Positions 46,787 to 56,595 of a stretch of 64,000 nt of DNA are shown here, in pieces. Under the pieces are notes generated by a model that was not told where the DNA came from, made no database searches, and saw nothing but the letters and a program-made list of their open reading frames with translations. The stretch covers positions 62,001-126,000 of the forward strand of contig SVOR01000001.1 in assembly GCA_015066295.1 (NCBI GenBank), given 5' to 3'. The stretch's first letter is position 1. Each line of letters opens with the position of its first letter. A program made the translations under genes and the position numbers. This DNA comes from Oscillospiraceae bacterium (lineage in GTDB: Bacteria > Bacillota > Clostridia > Oscillospirales > Acutalibacteraceae).

Positions 46787-49700
46787 TTACTGCTCTACAA
46801 TCGGTGCCGGCTTGGTTGTTATTACCTTGACGGTTGACCAACCGCTATAATACTTAACTCCGCTTACTGTTTTGTAGGTGCGAACACGTACATAATAGGT
46901 TGTCTGCTGGTCAAGTTCAGATAAAGTAGCGCTTGTTGTTTTGTAGCTTGTTATGGTCTTGGTAAGGGCATCGGTAAAGTCAGAAGTAGACGCATACTGT
47001 ATCTCGTAGCCTGTCACCTGTGTGCTCTTTTTAGCAATATAAACCTTCATTGTGTTTATATCTGCCGTAATTTTGCTAATACTCGTTTTCGGCGGTATTA
47101 TCTTAAAGGTAAAGGTCTTGCTACCCGAGTAGGTGCCCTTCATCTTTACAGTCACCTTGTAGGTGCCAACATTCTTTCTGCCTGACGAATAGCTTACTGT
47201 GTAATGTGTACCATTTTTAAGGGTGCTACCGCCTGCCGACAATACCTTAACACTCGGTGTCTTGGTTTTACCATCGTAATAATAGCTTGTGCCCGAGATA
47301 CTAACCTTGCATTTTGAAATGCTTATGGGGTTAATCTTGTAGGTAAAGGTCTTGCTACCCGAGTAGGTGCCCTTCATCTTAACGGTTACCTTGTATGTGC
47401 CGGGAGCTTTACAGCCCTTTGAATAGGTTACGGTATAGTGTGTGCCGTTTTTAAGAGTGCTGCCGCCGGCAGATAATACCTTAACGCTCGGCTTAATTAC
47501 CTTGCCATTGTAGGTGTAGCTCGTTCCCGAAATGCTAACCTTACACTTGGATATGCTAATTGGGTTTATCTTATAGCTGAGTGTTTTGCTGCCGCTATAA
47601 TTACCCTTAAGGGTTACCTTTATCTTGTATGTGCCGACATTCTTTCTGCCCGACGAATAACTTAAGGTGTAGTATTTGGGGTCAATTACCTTGCCCTTTG
47701 CATCCTTAACCGTAACGGTGGGGGTTTGTACTTTACCATTGTAGGTATAGCTTGTTTTAGATAGTGAGAAGCTCTTTGCATAGTATATAGTGCTTGTTAC
47801 CTTTTTCTTACAACCACTACAGGTTTTGGTTATCTTGCCGTTTTTAGAGGTTGTAGCCTTGGTAACACTCGTCTTATAGCTGTGCGGTGGGGTACGGGTC
47901 GCACCACATACGTTACAGCTTGCATCACAGTTGTTGGAATACTTGTGAGAAGTGACACGTGTTTCACCACAGACGTTACAATCTTTGTCACAACCATGGT
48001 CGTAGGTGTGTTTACCTGTTGCGGGGATTATAGTGTTTTCATTGCGTTTTGCATGACAAACAGTACATTCCTCGTGTTTGTGGCCTGTATCATGGCAACC
48101 CGCCGCTTTATCGGTTACCCATTTATAGTTATGTGCTTGATTCTCTGAATAACCGCAAATGATACAGGTATGTGTGTGATTATTAGCATCTAACTTACAA
48201 TATTCACCATACTTATGAGTTGTAGTTCTTGTTGCGCCACAAATATTACAGGTTGTATCACAGGCGTTTTCATATTCATGCCCTGTTTCGCTTATACAAC
48301 AATCATAATGCCATGTTGCATAGTCTTCAAAACACTCGTTACCCAATCCTATATTTATATTTCTTTGTGAGAGCGAACCTATAAAATAAACATCCGTGAA
48401 ATTCACACAATTGTAGAAAGACATATGTCCCATTTCTATACACGTAGCCGGTATTCTTACGCTTCTCAATCCTGTGCACTCTCTGAATACGGACTCGCCA
48501 AATATTCTAACATTACCAGTAAATGAAATATTTATAATATTATTACATCCCCAAAAAGCCTTGCTTGCAATAGAATTAGAGCCCGTTACAGTAACATTTT
48601 TAAGTGAGCTTGGTACATATTCGCCATGGTGGTAGTACGGGTATGTTTCATCATCCGCACCAAATATATATCCGAAGTTTGAAAATCCTGTTCCGTCTGC
48701 ATTTTGACCAATAAACGGAATAGTTAAATTTTCGATATGTGTACAACCCTCAAAAGCATTTGAACTCATACTTGTACATTTATCTGAAATGATAACCGTT
48801 TTTAAAGATGAGGGCATACCACTATTGGATGTACCAAAAATATAACCCAAATATCTATTTGATGTTGCGCTACCACCAACAAAGGGTAAGGTTATACTTT
48901 CAAGACTAGTGTAATCACTAAATGCAGAATAGCCTATACTGGTTACGCTATCCGGGATAATTATGCTTGTAAGTGAGATGCAACTCCTAAATGCATAACT
49001 GTCTATACTGGTTACGCTATCCGGGATAATTATGCTTGTGAGTGAGGTGCAATTTCTAAATGCAGAACTGCTTATACTTGTGACGCTATTGGGTATAACA
49101 TATTTTGTAGCGTCACTACCTGCCGGATACTGAATTAAGGTGGTTTTATCTTTATTAAATAAAACACCTTGTTCATCGCTTGAATAATATTTATTTGCCA
49201 AATCCACCATTATGCTTGTTAATGAGGTGCAATCACTAAATGCAGAAGCGCCTATACTTGTTACGCTATCCGGGATGGTAATGCTTGTTAATGAGGTGCA
49301 ACCACCAAACACCAAATCGCCTATACTTGTTACGCTATTGGGGATTGTTATGTTTGTGAGCGAGGTGCAATTAAGAAATGCACGATAGCCTATACTTGTT
49401 ACGCTATCCGGGATAGTTATGCTTGTGAGTGATTTGCAATTATAAAATGCACCATATGGTATTGTTGAGTCATCGGTTATTGTTACTGATTTAATACTTG
49501 ACGGTATATAGTAGTAATAGTAATCACTGTATGAACTGCCATAATACTGCTGTGTTGCACTGCTGCCAGAACTACTTGTATAACCAAATATATATCCAAA
49601 CACTGCATCTTCATCTTCTGTACGACTGGCATCTCGCGATGAGCCAACAAATGGCAATGTTATGCTTTCAAGTCTATCGCAACCCCTAAATGCAGAACCG

Positions 49701-49984
49701 CCTATACTTTTTACGCTATCCGGTATGGTTATGCTCGTAAGTGAGGTGCAACCCCTAAATGCAGAACCGCCTATACTTGTTACAGGATATCCGTCTAAAT
49801 TTGATGGGATGGTGATATCACCGCTAATGGATGTGTCACAATCGGTTATTGTTGCCTTACCGTTTGATATAGTGTAGGTAAAATAACCCTCGGTTGCTGC
49901 ACTTGCGGTGATGCTGAATAGTCCCATCGGCAGAGCCGATAAGAGCAGCATAAGCACTAAAAATACCGATACAAGTTTTTTCAT
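46787..49984 (-). CDS. Large secreted BspA-like LRR protein with Cys-rich repeats, Ig-like repeats and FnIII-like C-terminus
   Basis: Signal peptide; many TSI(G)xxAFxxCTSLTSITIPDSV (LRR_5) repeats; CxxCG repeats; 3 x YTYNGK...GTYKVTVKMKGTYSGSKTF repeats. Confidence 0.93.
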   Translation of the reverse strand: MKKLVSVFLVLMLLLSALPMGLFSITASAATEGYFTYTISNGKATITDCDTSISGDITIPSNLDGYPVTSIGGSAFRGCTSLTSITIPDSVKSIGGSAFRGCDRLESITLPFVGSSRDASRTEDEDAVFGYIFGYTSSSGSSATQQYYGSSYSDYYYYYIPSSIKSVTITDDSTIPYGAFYNCKSLTSITIPDSVTSIGYRAFLNCTSLTNITIPNSVTSIGDLVFGGCTSLTSITIPDSVTSIGASAFSDCTSLTSIMVDLANKYYSSDEQGVLFNKDKTTLIQYPAGSDATKYVIPNSVTSISSSAFRNCTSLTSIIIPDSVTSIDSYAFRSCISLTSIIIPDSVTSIGYSAFSDYTSLESITLPFVGGSATSNRYLGYIFGTSNSGMPSSLKTVIISDKCTSMSSNAFEGCTHIENLTIPFIGQNADGTGFSNFGYIFGADDETYPYYHHGEYVPSSLKNVTVTGSNSIASKAFWGCNNIINISFTGNVRIFGESVFRECTGLRSVRIPATCIEMGHMSFYNCVNFTDVYFIGSLSQRNINIGLGNECFEDYATWHYDCCISETGHEYENACDTTCNICGATRTTTHKYGEYCKLDANNHTHTCIICGYSENQAHNYKWVTDKAAGCHDTGHKHEECTVCHAKRNENTIIPATGKHTYDHGCDKDCNVCGETRVTSHKYSNNCDASCNVCGATRTPPHSYKTSVTKATTSKNGKITKTCSGCKKKVTSTIYYAKSFSLSKTSYTYNGKVQTPTVTVKDAKGKVIDPKYYTLSYSSGRKNVGTYKIKVTLKGNYSGSKTLSYKINPISISKCKVSISGTSYTYNGKVIKPSVKVLSAGGSTLKNGTHYTVTYSKGCKAPGTYKVTVKMKGTYSGSKTFTYKINPISISKCKVSISGTSYYYDGKTKTPSVKVLSAGGSTLKNGTHYTVSYSSGRKNVGTYKVTVKMKGTYSGSKTFTFKIIPPKTSISKITADINTMKVYIAKKSTQVTGYEIQYASTSDFTDALTKTITSYKTTSATLSELDQQTTYYVRVRTYKTVSGVKYYSGWSTVKVITTKPAPIVEQ

Positions 49985-50084
49985 GATTTTGCCCCCCTCG
50001 AAAGCATAAAATTATATACACCTATATTTTACCATATATAATATAATTTTTCAATTATAGATATTTATTTAACAAAAGACTCAC

Positions 50085-50198
50085 AATCCCTCCGTCTTTT
50101 GCTATGCAAAAGCCACCTCCCTTTACAAGGGAGGCTATAAAAAAAGGGCGACCAATGGTCGCCACTACAATCCTAACCCCTATATCCTAAATCCTAAT
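50085..50198. repeat. Composite intergenic repeat (three dyads plus TCCTAA tract)
   Basis: CTTTTGC-TAT-GCAAAAG; CCTCCCTT-TAC-AAGGGAGG; GGCGACC-AAT-GGTCGCC; CAATCCTAACCCCTATATCCTAAATCCTAA. Confidence 0.72.
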
Positions 50199-50685
50199 TG
50201 ACTATTTTCGCATCTGAAAAGCGGACGGTTATGTTGTCGTCTAATTCGAGTGTTAGCGGTAATCCCGTTTTGCCGAAGGTGATTTTGTAATCGTCATCCC
50301 CTATTTCTCCCTCTAAAACGTAAATACCGTCGTCCTCTTTTGCGGTTTTGCCCTCTATATCCTTAAACACCCTATAAATCTTATCGGCAACGCCAAAAAA
50401 CTGTGTGTTGTTTTCGTTGGGTGTATACTCGATGCCGTTATAAATCGCCTTAACGCTGTCACGTGAAAAAATGAAGGAAATGCCCGACAACACGTCGGGC
50501 TCGTTTATTTTCATGGTGAAAACGCCGCTATCATCAATACTGATATCGGTTTTATAGCTTTCGTTATAATATGAAATATGCGCCGTAACACCTATGCCTT
50601 TGCTTAGTGGGACAATTTCACTAACCCCACAAGCGCACAAAGGCACAAGAATTACAGCGCATAAAAAACTCAATATTCTTTTCAC
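50194..50685 (-). CDS. Putative lipoprotein of unknown function
   Basis: GTG start at 50685: VKRILSFLCAVILVPLCACGVSEIV lipobox; no family recognised. Confidence 0.65.
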   Translation of the reverse strand: MKRILSFLCAVILVPLCACGVSEIVPLSKGIGVTAHISYYNESYKTDISIDDSGVFTMKINEPDVLSGISFIFSRDSVKAIYNGIEYTPNENNTQFFGVADKIYRVFKDIEGKTAKEDDGIYVLEGEIGDDDYKITFGKTGLPLTLELDDNITVRFSDAKIVN

Positions 50686-50692
50686 AAAACCG

Positions 50693-51556
50693 CTACCCTT
50701 CAAGCTTTTTAAACAGACAGGGCAGCTCGTCAATCATATCGCTTGGCAGCATTGAGGTCTGTGATAGCCTTTTTGCCGCCGCGTCACCCGCCGCCGAGTG
50801 CACCCAAACGGCCGCAGTTACGGCAAGGTCGATATCCTCTTCTCTTGCTAAAAATGCCGCTAAAATGCCCGACAGCGTATCGCCGCTACCACCCGTAGCC
50901 ATACCGGCGTTACCAATGGTATTGATATAGGTATCGTTTCTCGTCGCAACCACAGTTTCGGCACCCTTTAGCACCGTAACAGCACCGTATTTGTCGGTAA
51001 ATGCACGTGCAGTTTTTATTCGGTCGGTCTCAATTTCGGCTATACTTTTGCCCGTTAGCCTTGACATTTCGCCCGGGTGGGGCGTTAGGATAATATCTGC
51101 TTCTGTCTGCTTAATAATATCTATGTTTTGACTCAGCAGATTTATGCCATCGGCATCGATTATAAAGGGGCATTTTGCGTTTTCTATTAGTGCTTTTAGA
51201 ATTTCGGCATTATCGTGCGAGATACCGCTTCCGCAACCGAAAAGAAGCGAATCGGCACTCTTTACATGCTCGCAAATTTTGGGTATATCCTCACAGCAGA
51301 GTGTACCGTCTATCGACGTTTTAAGCGGCACAAAAACCGCCTCGGGAATTTGGCGCGCGACAATATCGTAAATTTTATCGGGTAGTATTATTTTGGCAAT
51401 ACCGAGCCCGCTTCTAAGTGCCGCCTTGCCCGCCAAAACGGCGGCGCCTGCCATACCGTAGCTGCCGCAAATAAGCACCGCAGTACCAAAGGTACCCTTA
51501 TGCGAATTTTTGTGGCGTGGTGGTAATATTGGTTGTTCTATAATCTTAACGTCCAT
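50693..51556 (-). CDS. nnrD: ADP/ATP-dependent NAD(P)H-hydrate dehydratase (carbohydrate-kinase-like)
   Basis: SYGMAGAAVLAGKAALRSGLG; LTPHPGEMSRLTG; GNAGMATGGSGDTLSGILAAFLA. Confidence 0.9.
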   Translation of the reverse strand: MDVKIIEQPILPPRHKNSHKGTFGTAVLICGSYGMAGAAVLAGKAALRSGLGIAKIILPDKIYDIVARQIPEAVFVPLKTSIDGTLCCEDIPKICEHVKSADSLLFGCGSGISHDNAEILKALIENAKCPFIIDADGINLLSQNIDIIKQTEADIILTPHPGEMSRLTGKSIAEIETDRIKTARAFTDKYGAVTVLKGAETVVATRNDTYINTIGNAGMATGGSGDTLSGILAAFLAREEDIDLAVTAAVWVHSAAGDAAAKRLSQTSMLPSDMIDELPCLFKKLEG

Positions 51557-51557
51557 A

Positions 51558-52073
51558 TTAGTCGGCAAAAAGTTCCTTTGCCATTGTGCGCGGCACACAC
51601 TCTTTTATGGCGTTCTTTAATTTCTCATTGGGGGCAAAAACTATAAGCCATTTTTTGCCGTTATTATCTATAAGCATATACTGTGCGTTTGGGTCATCCT
51701 CATTGCAGAAAATCATGGTCTCGGTCGCATCGGTAACCGGTTTTGCACCCTTATTATATTTGCCTGCACGTAAAATCTGCTTACACTCGAAGGATACAAT
51801 GCGCTTTCTTGAGCTTTTGGCAACGATTTTATCAATATCAATTGTGCCGTTGGTTATTATATACTCATACTCAACAAAAAACATTAAAATCAGCTTGTAG
51901 GCACCGAAAAGCACACCCACAGTTCCAAGCAATAATAGGTTATATCCCGGATTCATAGAATACATAAAGCAAAATACCGCCACGACGGCCGCAACAACAA
52001 CTATAAGCGCCATTAAAAGCACCCTCGCCACACTGTTTTTAATTTTTACAATCTGTTCAACAAAAACGTCCAT
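51558..52073 (-). CDS. Hypothetical membrane protein (2 TM plus C-terminal domain)
   Basis: Two hydrophobic segments; directly precedes nnrD. Confidence 0.6.
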   Translation of the reverse strand: MDVFVEQIVKIKNSVARVLLMALIVVVAAVVAVFCFMYSMNPGYNLLLLGTVGVLFGAYKLILMFFVEYEYIITNGTIDIDKIVAKSSRKRIVSFECKQILRAGKYNKGAKPVTDATETMIFCNEDDPNAQYMLIDNNGKKWLIVFAPNEKLKNAIKECVPRTMAKELFAD

Positions 52074-52189
52074 TTTACTTCTCCTATCGTTTTTATACTT
52101 TTATTATACAACACCAATACCGACACTTGCAATATTTTTTATTATATTATATAATTGATTTGTAGTTTTTCCTTAAAAGGAGGATATTT

Positions 52190-52456
52190 ATGAAAATAAA
52201 GGAATCATACGTTTTGCGTAGCGTTGCGGGTGAAAATTTAATTGTACCCGTTGGCGGCAACAACATTAACTTTAACTCGGCTATGACCCTTAATGAAACG
52301 GGTGCATTTTTGTGGCAGTTATTAAATGCCGATACCACTCGTGATGCGCTTATTGATGCCATGACAAAGGAATACGACATTGATGCCGAGACCGCCGCAA
52401 AGGATATAGATATATTTATCACCTCATTAAAGGAACACTCAATCCTTGAAGACTAA
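52190..52456 (+). CDS. PqqD family protein
   Basis: VNFNSAMTLNETGAFLWQLLNADTTRDALIDAMTKEYDIDAETAAKDIDIFITSLKEHSIL pattern; strong RBS aaaaggagg. Confidence 0.83.
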   Translation: MKIKESYVLRSVAGENLIVPVGGNNINFNSAMTLNETGAFLWQLLNADTTRDALIDAMTKEYDIDAETAAKDIDIFITSLKEHSILED

Positions 52457-54092
52457 TAACCGAAAGACGTTATCTTGGATAAATAAGCACGCAAAGCGCT
52501 ACTACCCAAACATAATAATTAACTGTATTTTCAGTACCTTAGTGTCGGTAAGCTTTGTTTTTTTGGCGCTTATTTCAAAACAGATAATCGATATATCTGC
52601 CGGTGTAAGTGAGGGTGACATTACCTTACGTTGCATTATTTTGTTTGGTATAATCATCCTGCAAATTGCACTTAATATTATAAATTCAAGTCTTGTTGTT
52701 CGTGCCGAAGGCAAGTTTGATATGGCGCTTAAGAATCACCTTTTCTCGGTAATTCTTAAAAAGCGTTACTCAGAGATGAGTCAGTACCACTCGGGTGATT
52801 TGATTAACCGACTAAGCTCGGATATTTCGGTGGTGGTAAGCAACGTTATTACCATTATACCGAATACCGTATCGCTAATTTCAAAGCTCGTTGCCTGCGG
52901 TGTTACGCTTTATCTTATTGCCGATAATTTGGTGTTTATAATTTTGGCGGTTGGCATAACGGCATCTATTATTGGACGACTGCTCAGCACCAAATACAAA
53001 TATCTGCACAAGCAAGCACAACAGGCCGACGGCGATATTAAATCGTATATGCAGGAGACCTTTGAGAATTCTGCTGTTATTAAGACCTTCCCGAGCGACA
53101 AGCCGCTTAAAGCAAAGCTCTGGGACAAGCTGACCTTTGGATATGCCGTTAAAATAAAGAGATTTATTCTGCACATTATAACAACAGCAGGACTTTTCTC
53201 GCTATTTAATATCGGCTATTACGTTTTGCTTGTTTGGGGCGCCTTTAATCTTGGCAACGGTATTTCCTACGGTACGCTTATTGCCTTCCTTGAAATTGCA
53301 TCGCAGCTTCGCGCACCGATGCAAAGAATTTCGGGCATTCTGCCGCAATACTACTCGCTTATTGCCTCGGCGGAGCGACTAATCGAGCTTGAAAATGCGC
53401 TTGATGAGGCAACCAACGACGAAATTCCCGCGCCGATTGTTTTTGAGTCACTCGGTTGCGAGAACATAAGCTTCCATTATAGTGAAAACAAGGGCAACGT
53501 AATTGAAAACACCTCGTTCAGTATCGAAAGAGGCTCGATTACTGCCATCTTAGGTGAATCGGGAAGCGGCAAAAGTACACTCTTTAAGCTTATTTTAGGA
53601 CTCATTACACCGCAAAGCGGTAAAATCACGGTAAATGGCAAAGAAATTTACGGCAACACCGCAAGGCATTTGTTCTCCTACGTACCGCAGGGTAATATGA
53701 TACTCTCGGGCACCATTAGAGAAAACCTTACCTTGTGCCGTGAGAATATTAGCGAGGAAGAAATTATTTCTGCCACCCGTATAGCGCAGATTTACGACTT
53801 TATTGAAAGTCTGCCCGACGGCTTTGACACCGTTCTTCGCGAGCGAGGCGAGGGTCTGTCTGAAGGGCAAATTCAACGTCTTGCAATAGCACGTGCCCTG
53901 CTTTGCGACTCTCAGGTTTTACTGCTTGACGAAAGCACCTCGGCGCTTGACGAAAATACCGAAGCACAGCTGCTTACAAGCATAAAGGAACTTGAAGATA
54001 AAACGGTTATACTTATAACCCACCGAAAAAAATGCTTGGATATATGCGATAAGGTGCTTTTATTTAAGGATAAGCAGTTTATAGAGCAATAA
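52446..54092 (+). CDS. ABC exporter (fused TM and ATPase)
   Basis: TM region plus LGESGSGKSTLFKLILG, LSEGQIQRLAIARALL, VLLLDESTSALDE; TTG start overlapping pqqD. Confidence 0.92.
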   Translation: MKTNNRKTLSWINKHAKRYYPNIIINCIFSTLVSVSFVFLALISKQIIDISAGVSEGDITLRCIILFGIIILQIALNIINSSLVVRAEGKFDMALKNHLFSVILKKRYSEMSQYHSGDLINRLSSDISVVVSNVITIIPNTVSLISKLVACGVTLYLIADNLVFIILAVGITASIIGRLLSTKYKYLHKQAQQADGDIKSYMQETFENSAVIKTFPSDKPLKAKLWDKLTFGYAVKIKRFILHIITTAGLFSLFNIGYYVLLVWGAFNLGNGISYGTLIAFLEIASQLRAPMQRISGILPQYYSLIASAERLIELENALDEATNDEIPAPIVFESLGCENISFHYSENKGNVIENTSFSIERGSITAILGESGSGKSTLFKLILGLITPQSGKITVNGKEIYGNTARHLFSYVPQGNMILSGTIRENLTLCRENISEEEIISATRIAQIYDFIESLPDGFDTVLRERGEGLSEGQIQRLAIARALLCDSQVLLLDESTSALDENTEAQLLTSIKELEDKTVILITHRKKCLDICDKVLLFKDKQFIEQ

Positions 54093-54098
54093 TTTTTA

Positions 54099-54126
54099 AG
54101 AGAATTGGGTTTTGACTCAATTCTCT
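54099..54126. terminator. Intrinsic terminator
   Basis: AGAGAATTG-loop-CAATTCTCT followed by T5. Confidence 0.75.
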
Positions 54127-54202
54127 TTTTATTTGTTATTGATATTTGAAGCACATTTCAGTATAATAAAATAGATATAATATATATTAAGGGGGCATTA
54201 TT

Positions 54203-55582
54203 TTGGAATTCATTCGCTTTTGGGAACAAATTTCATCCAAAAAAATTGCTATGTGCGGAATTGGTATAAGCAACACTCCGCTTATTGAAAACTTTTTGTC
54301 AAAGGGAGCTCGTGTAATTGCCTGCGACCGCAGAACACGTGAGCAGATAGGTCCGCTTTGCGAACACCTTGAAAGCCAGGGTGCCGAGTTAAAGTTAGGT
54401 GAAAATTACCTTGATAATTTAGAGGTTGATATTATATTCCGTACGCCCGGTATGAGTTTTAATTTACCCGAGCTTAAGGAAGCGAGAAAACGCGGTATTG
54501 CCGTTACAAGTGAGATGGAGGTATTTTTTGACCTTTGCCCCGCAAAAATATTTGCCGTAACAGGCTCGGACGGTAAGACTACCACCACAACCCTTATTGC
54601 CAAAATGCTTGAAAGCGAGGGCTATAAGGTACACGTAGGCGGTAACATTGGTGAGCCGCTATTACCCCGTATTGAGCAGATTGGCCCCGACGACTACGTT
54701 GTTGTTGAGCTTTCGTCCTTCCAGCTTATCTCTATGAGAAAAAGCCCCGACATCGCCGTTGTTACCAACGTTGCACCCAACCACCTTGATATTCATAAGG
54801 ATATGGATGAATACGTTGAGGCTAAGAAAAACATACTACTTCACCAAGGCGCTTTTTCGAGAACTGTGCTTAACTACGATAACGATATCACACTTGGCTT
54901 CCGTGACGACGTAAGAGGTCAGTCACTAAGCTTTAGTATGCATCACCCCATTAAAAACGGCGCTTGGCTTGGCAGTGACGGCTACCTTAATATGTCATAC
55001 CGTGGCATTAGCGCCCCAATTATGCACCGCGATGATATCACCATTTTGGGCGACCACAACGTTGAAAACTACCTTGCCGCAATTAGCGCCGTTTGGGGCT
55101 ACGTTGGTGCCGACACCATACGTCGTGTTGCAAAGGAATTTGGCGGTGTTGAACACCGAATTGAATTTGTACGTGAAGTGAACGGCGTTAAATACTATAA
55201 CGACTCCATCGCTTCGAGTCCGACACGTACCATTGCAGGACTTAAAGCGTTCGATAAAAAGGTAATTCTTATTGCAGGCGGTTATGATAAGCAGATACCC
55301 TTTGAACCAATGGCTCCTTACGTTATTGATAAGGTAAAGCTGTTGCTCCTCTCGGGTCCCACCGCCAAGAAAATCGAGCAGGCCGTAGTCTCACACGAAG
55401 GCTATAACGGTACACCCGAAATCGTGCACGTTAAGGACATTGCCGAGGCGGTTGCTATCGCGAATGACCGAGCCCGCGAGGGTGACGTTGTAACACTTAG
55501 CCCTGCTTGCGCCTCGTTTGACGCATTCCCCAACTTTGCCGCACGCGGTAATTATTTTAAGGACTTGGTAAATAAACTATAA
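54203..55582 (+). CDS. murD: UDP-N-acetylmuramoylalanine--D-glutamate ligase
   Basis: VTGSDGKTTTTTLIAKML; VVVELSSFQLISM; NHLDIHKDMDEY; YYNDSIASSPTRTIAGL. Confidence 0.95.
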   Translation: MEFIRFWEQISSKKIAMCGIGISNTPLIENFLSKGARVIACDRRTREQIGPLCEHLESQGAELKLGENYLDNLEVDIIFRTPGMSFNLPELKEARKRGIAVTSEMEVFFDLCPAKIFAVTGSDGKTTTTTLIAKMLESEGYKVHVGGNIGEPLLPRIEQIGPDDYVVVELSSFQLISMRKSPDIAVVTNVAPNHLDIHKDMDEYVEAKKNILLHQGAFSRTVLNYDNDITLGFRDDVRGQSLSFSMHHPIKNGAWLGSDGYLNMSYRGISAPIMHRDDITILGDHNVENYLAAISAVWGYVGADTIRRVAKEFGGVEHRIEFVREVNGVKYYNDSIASSPTRTIAGLKAFDKKVILIAGGYDKQIPFEPMAPYVIDKVKLLLLSGPTAKKIEQAVVSHEGYNGTPEIVHVKDIAEAVAIANDRAREGDVVTLSPACASFDAFPNFAARGNYFKDLVNKL

Positions 55583-56595
55583 TGGAAATTAAGGATGTTT
55601 TATTTGAGTTATCGAGTGCCGCCGCTATCGGCACTGTGACAAATGCGAGCGATTTAGCATATAATATGCTCTCGAATTATACTGAGGTTACCCGTCTTGG
55701 TGGGCTTAGCCTTATGGGCGAAATTAAGGGTGAAAAGGATTATACCATTCTTATTGATGCGCATATCGATGAGGTTGGCTTTATCGTTACCGATATATCG
55801 GATAACGGTTTTTTAACTGTGCAAAAATGTGGTGGAATTGACCTTCGCCATCTGCCCTCAAAGGCAGTAACGGTACATGGAAAGGAAAAAATACCTGCCG
55901 TATTTGTAAGCACACCGCCCCACCTTGATAAAGGTGACGAGATGCCCGACGATATTGCAAAATACAAGCTTGACACCGCCCTTGGCGGCAAGGCGAAGGA
56001 TATTGTTCGCATAGGCGATTTTGTGACCTATCGCACTTCACCAAAAACGCTTTGCGGTGATGCGGTTTGCGGTAAAACCTTTGATGACCGCGCAGGTGTT
56101 ACCTGCCTTATAGAGTTAGCCAAAAGGCTACAAGGCAAGACACTTCCCTGCCGTGTTGTATTTTTAATAAGCGATGCCGAGGAATTAGGTCTTCGCGGCG
56201 CTAAAACTGCCGCATACAAAATTACAAGCGATGAGGCCATCGCCATTGACGTTTCTTTTGGTGACGGGCCCGATATCCCTGATACCCAGTGCGGTAAAAT
56301 CGGTGGCGGCGCTATGATTGGCATTTCTCCCGTGCTTGAGCGTACCATTTCGGACAAGCTTACCGACCTTGCAAAGCAAAATGATATTAAACATCAGTTA
56401 GAGGTTATGGGTGGCAACACCTCAACCAATGCCGACGTAATCTCTGTGAATAAGTGCGGCACACCTACGGGACTTATTTCTATACCGCTTAGAAATATGC
56501 ACACCGACGTCGAAATGCTACGCATTAGCGATATTGAGAGTGTTTGCGATATTCTCGAGCACTACATCCTTTCGGGAGGTGTTATGAATGATTAA
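55582..56595 (+). CDS. M42 family metallopeptidase
   Basis: IDAHIDEVGFIVTDI; FDDRAGVTCLIEL; LISDAEELGLRGAKTAAY. Confidence 0.9.
   Translation: MEIKDVLFELSSAAAIGTVTNASDLAYNMLSNYTEVTRLGGLSLMGEIKGEKDYTILIDAHIDEVGFIVTDISDNGFLTVQKCGGIDLRHLPSKAVTVHGKEKIPAVFVSTPPHLDKGDEMPDDIAKYKLDTALGGKAKDIVRIGDFVTYRTSPKTLCGDAVCGKTFDDRAGVTCLIELAKRLQGKTLPCRVVFLISDAEELGLRGAKTAAYKITSDEAIAIDVSFGDGPDIPDTQCGKIGGGAMIGISPVLERTISDKLTDLAKQNDIKHQLEVMGGNTSTNADVISVNKCGTPTGLISIPLRNMHTDVEMLRISDIESVCDILEHYILSGGVMND

Noticed and set aside
47100-47760. Three ~240-bp direct repeats as a mobile or recombination element
   Set aside because: They encode successive Ig-like YTYNGK domains; ordinary intragenic duplication.
48883-49800. 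Tandem DNA repeats of ~69 bp as a minisatellite
   Set aside because: They are in-frame LRR_5 codon repeats of the BspA-like protein.
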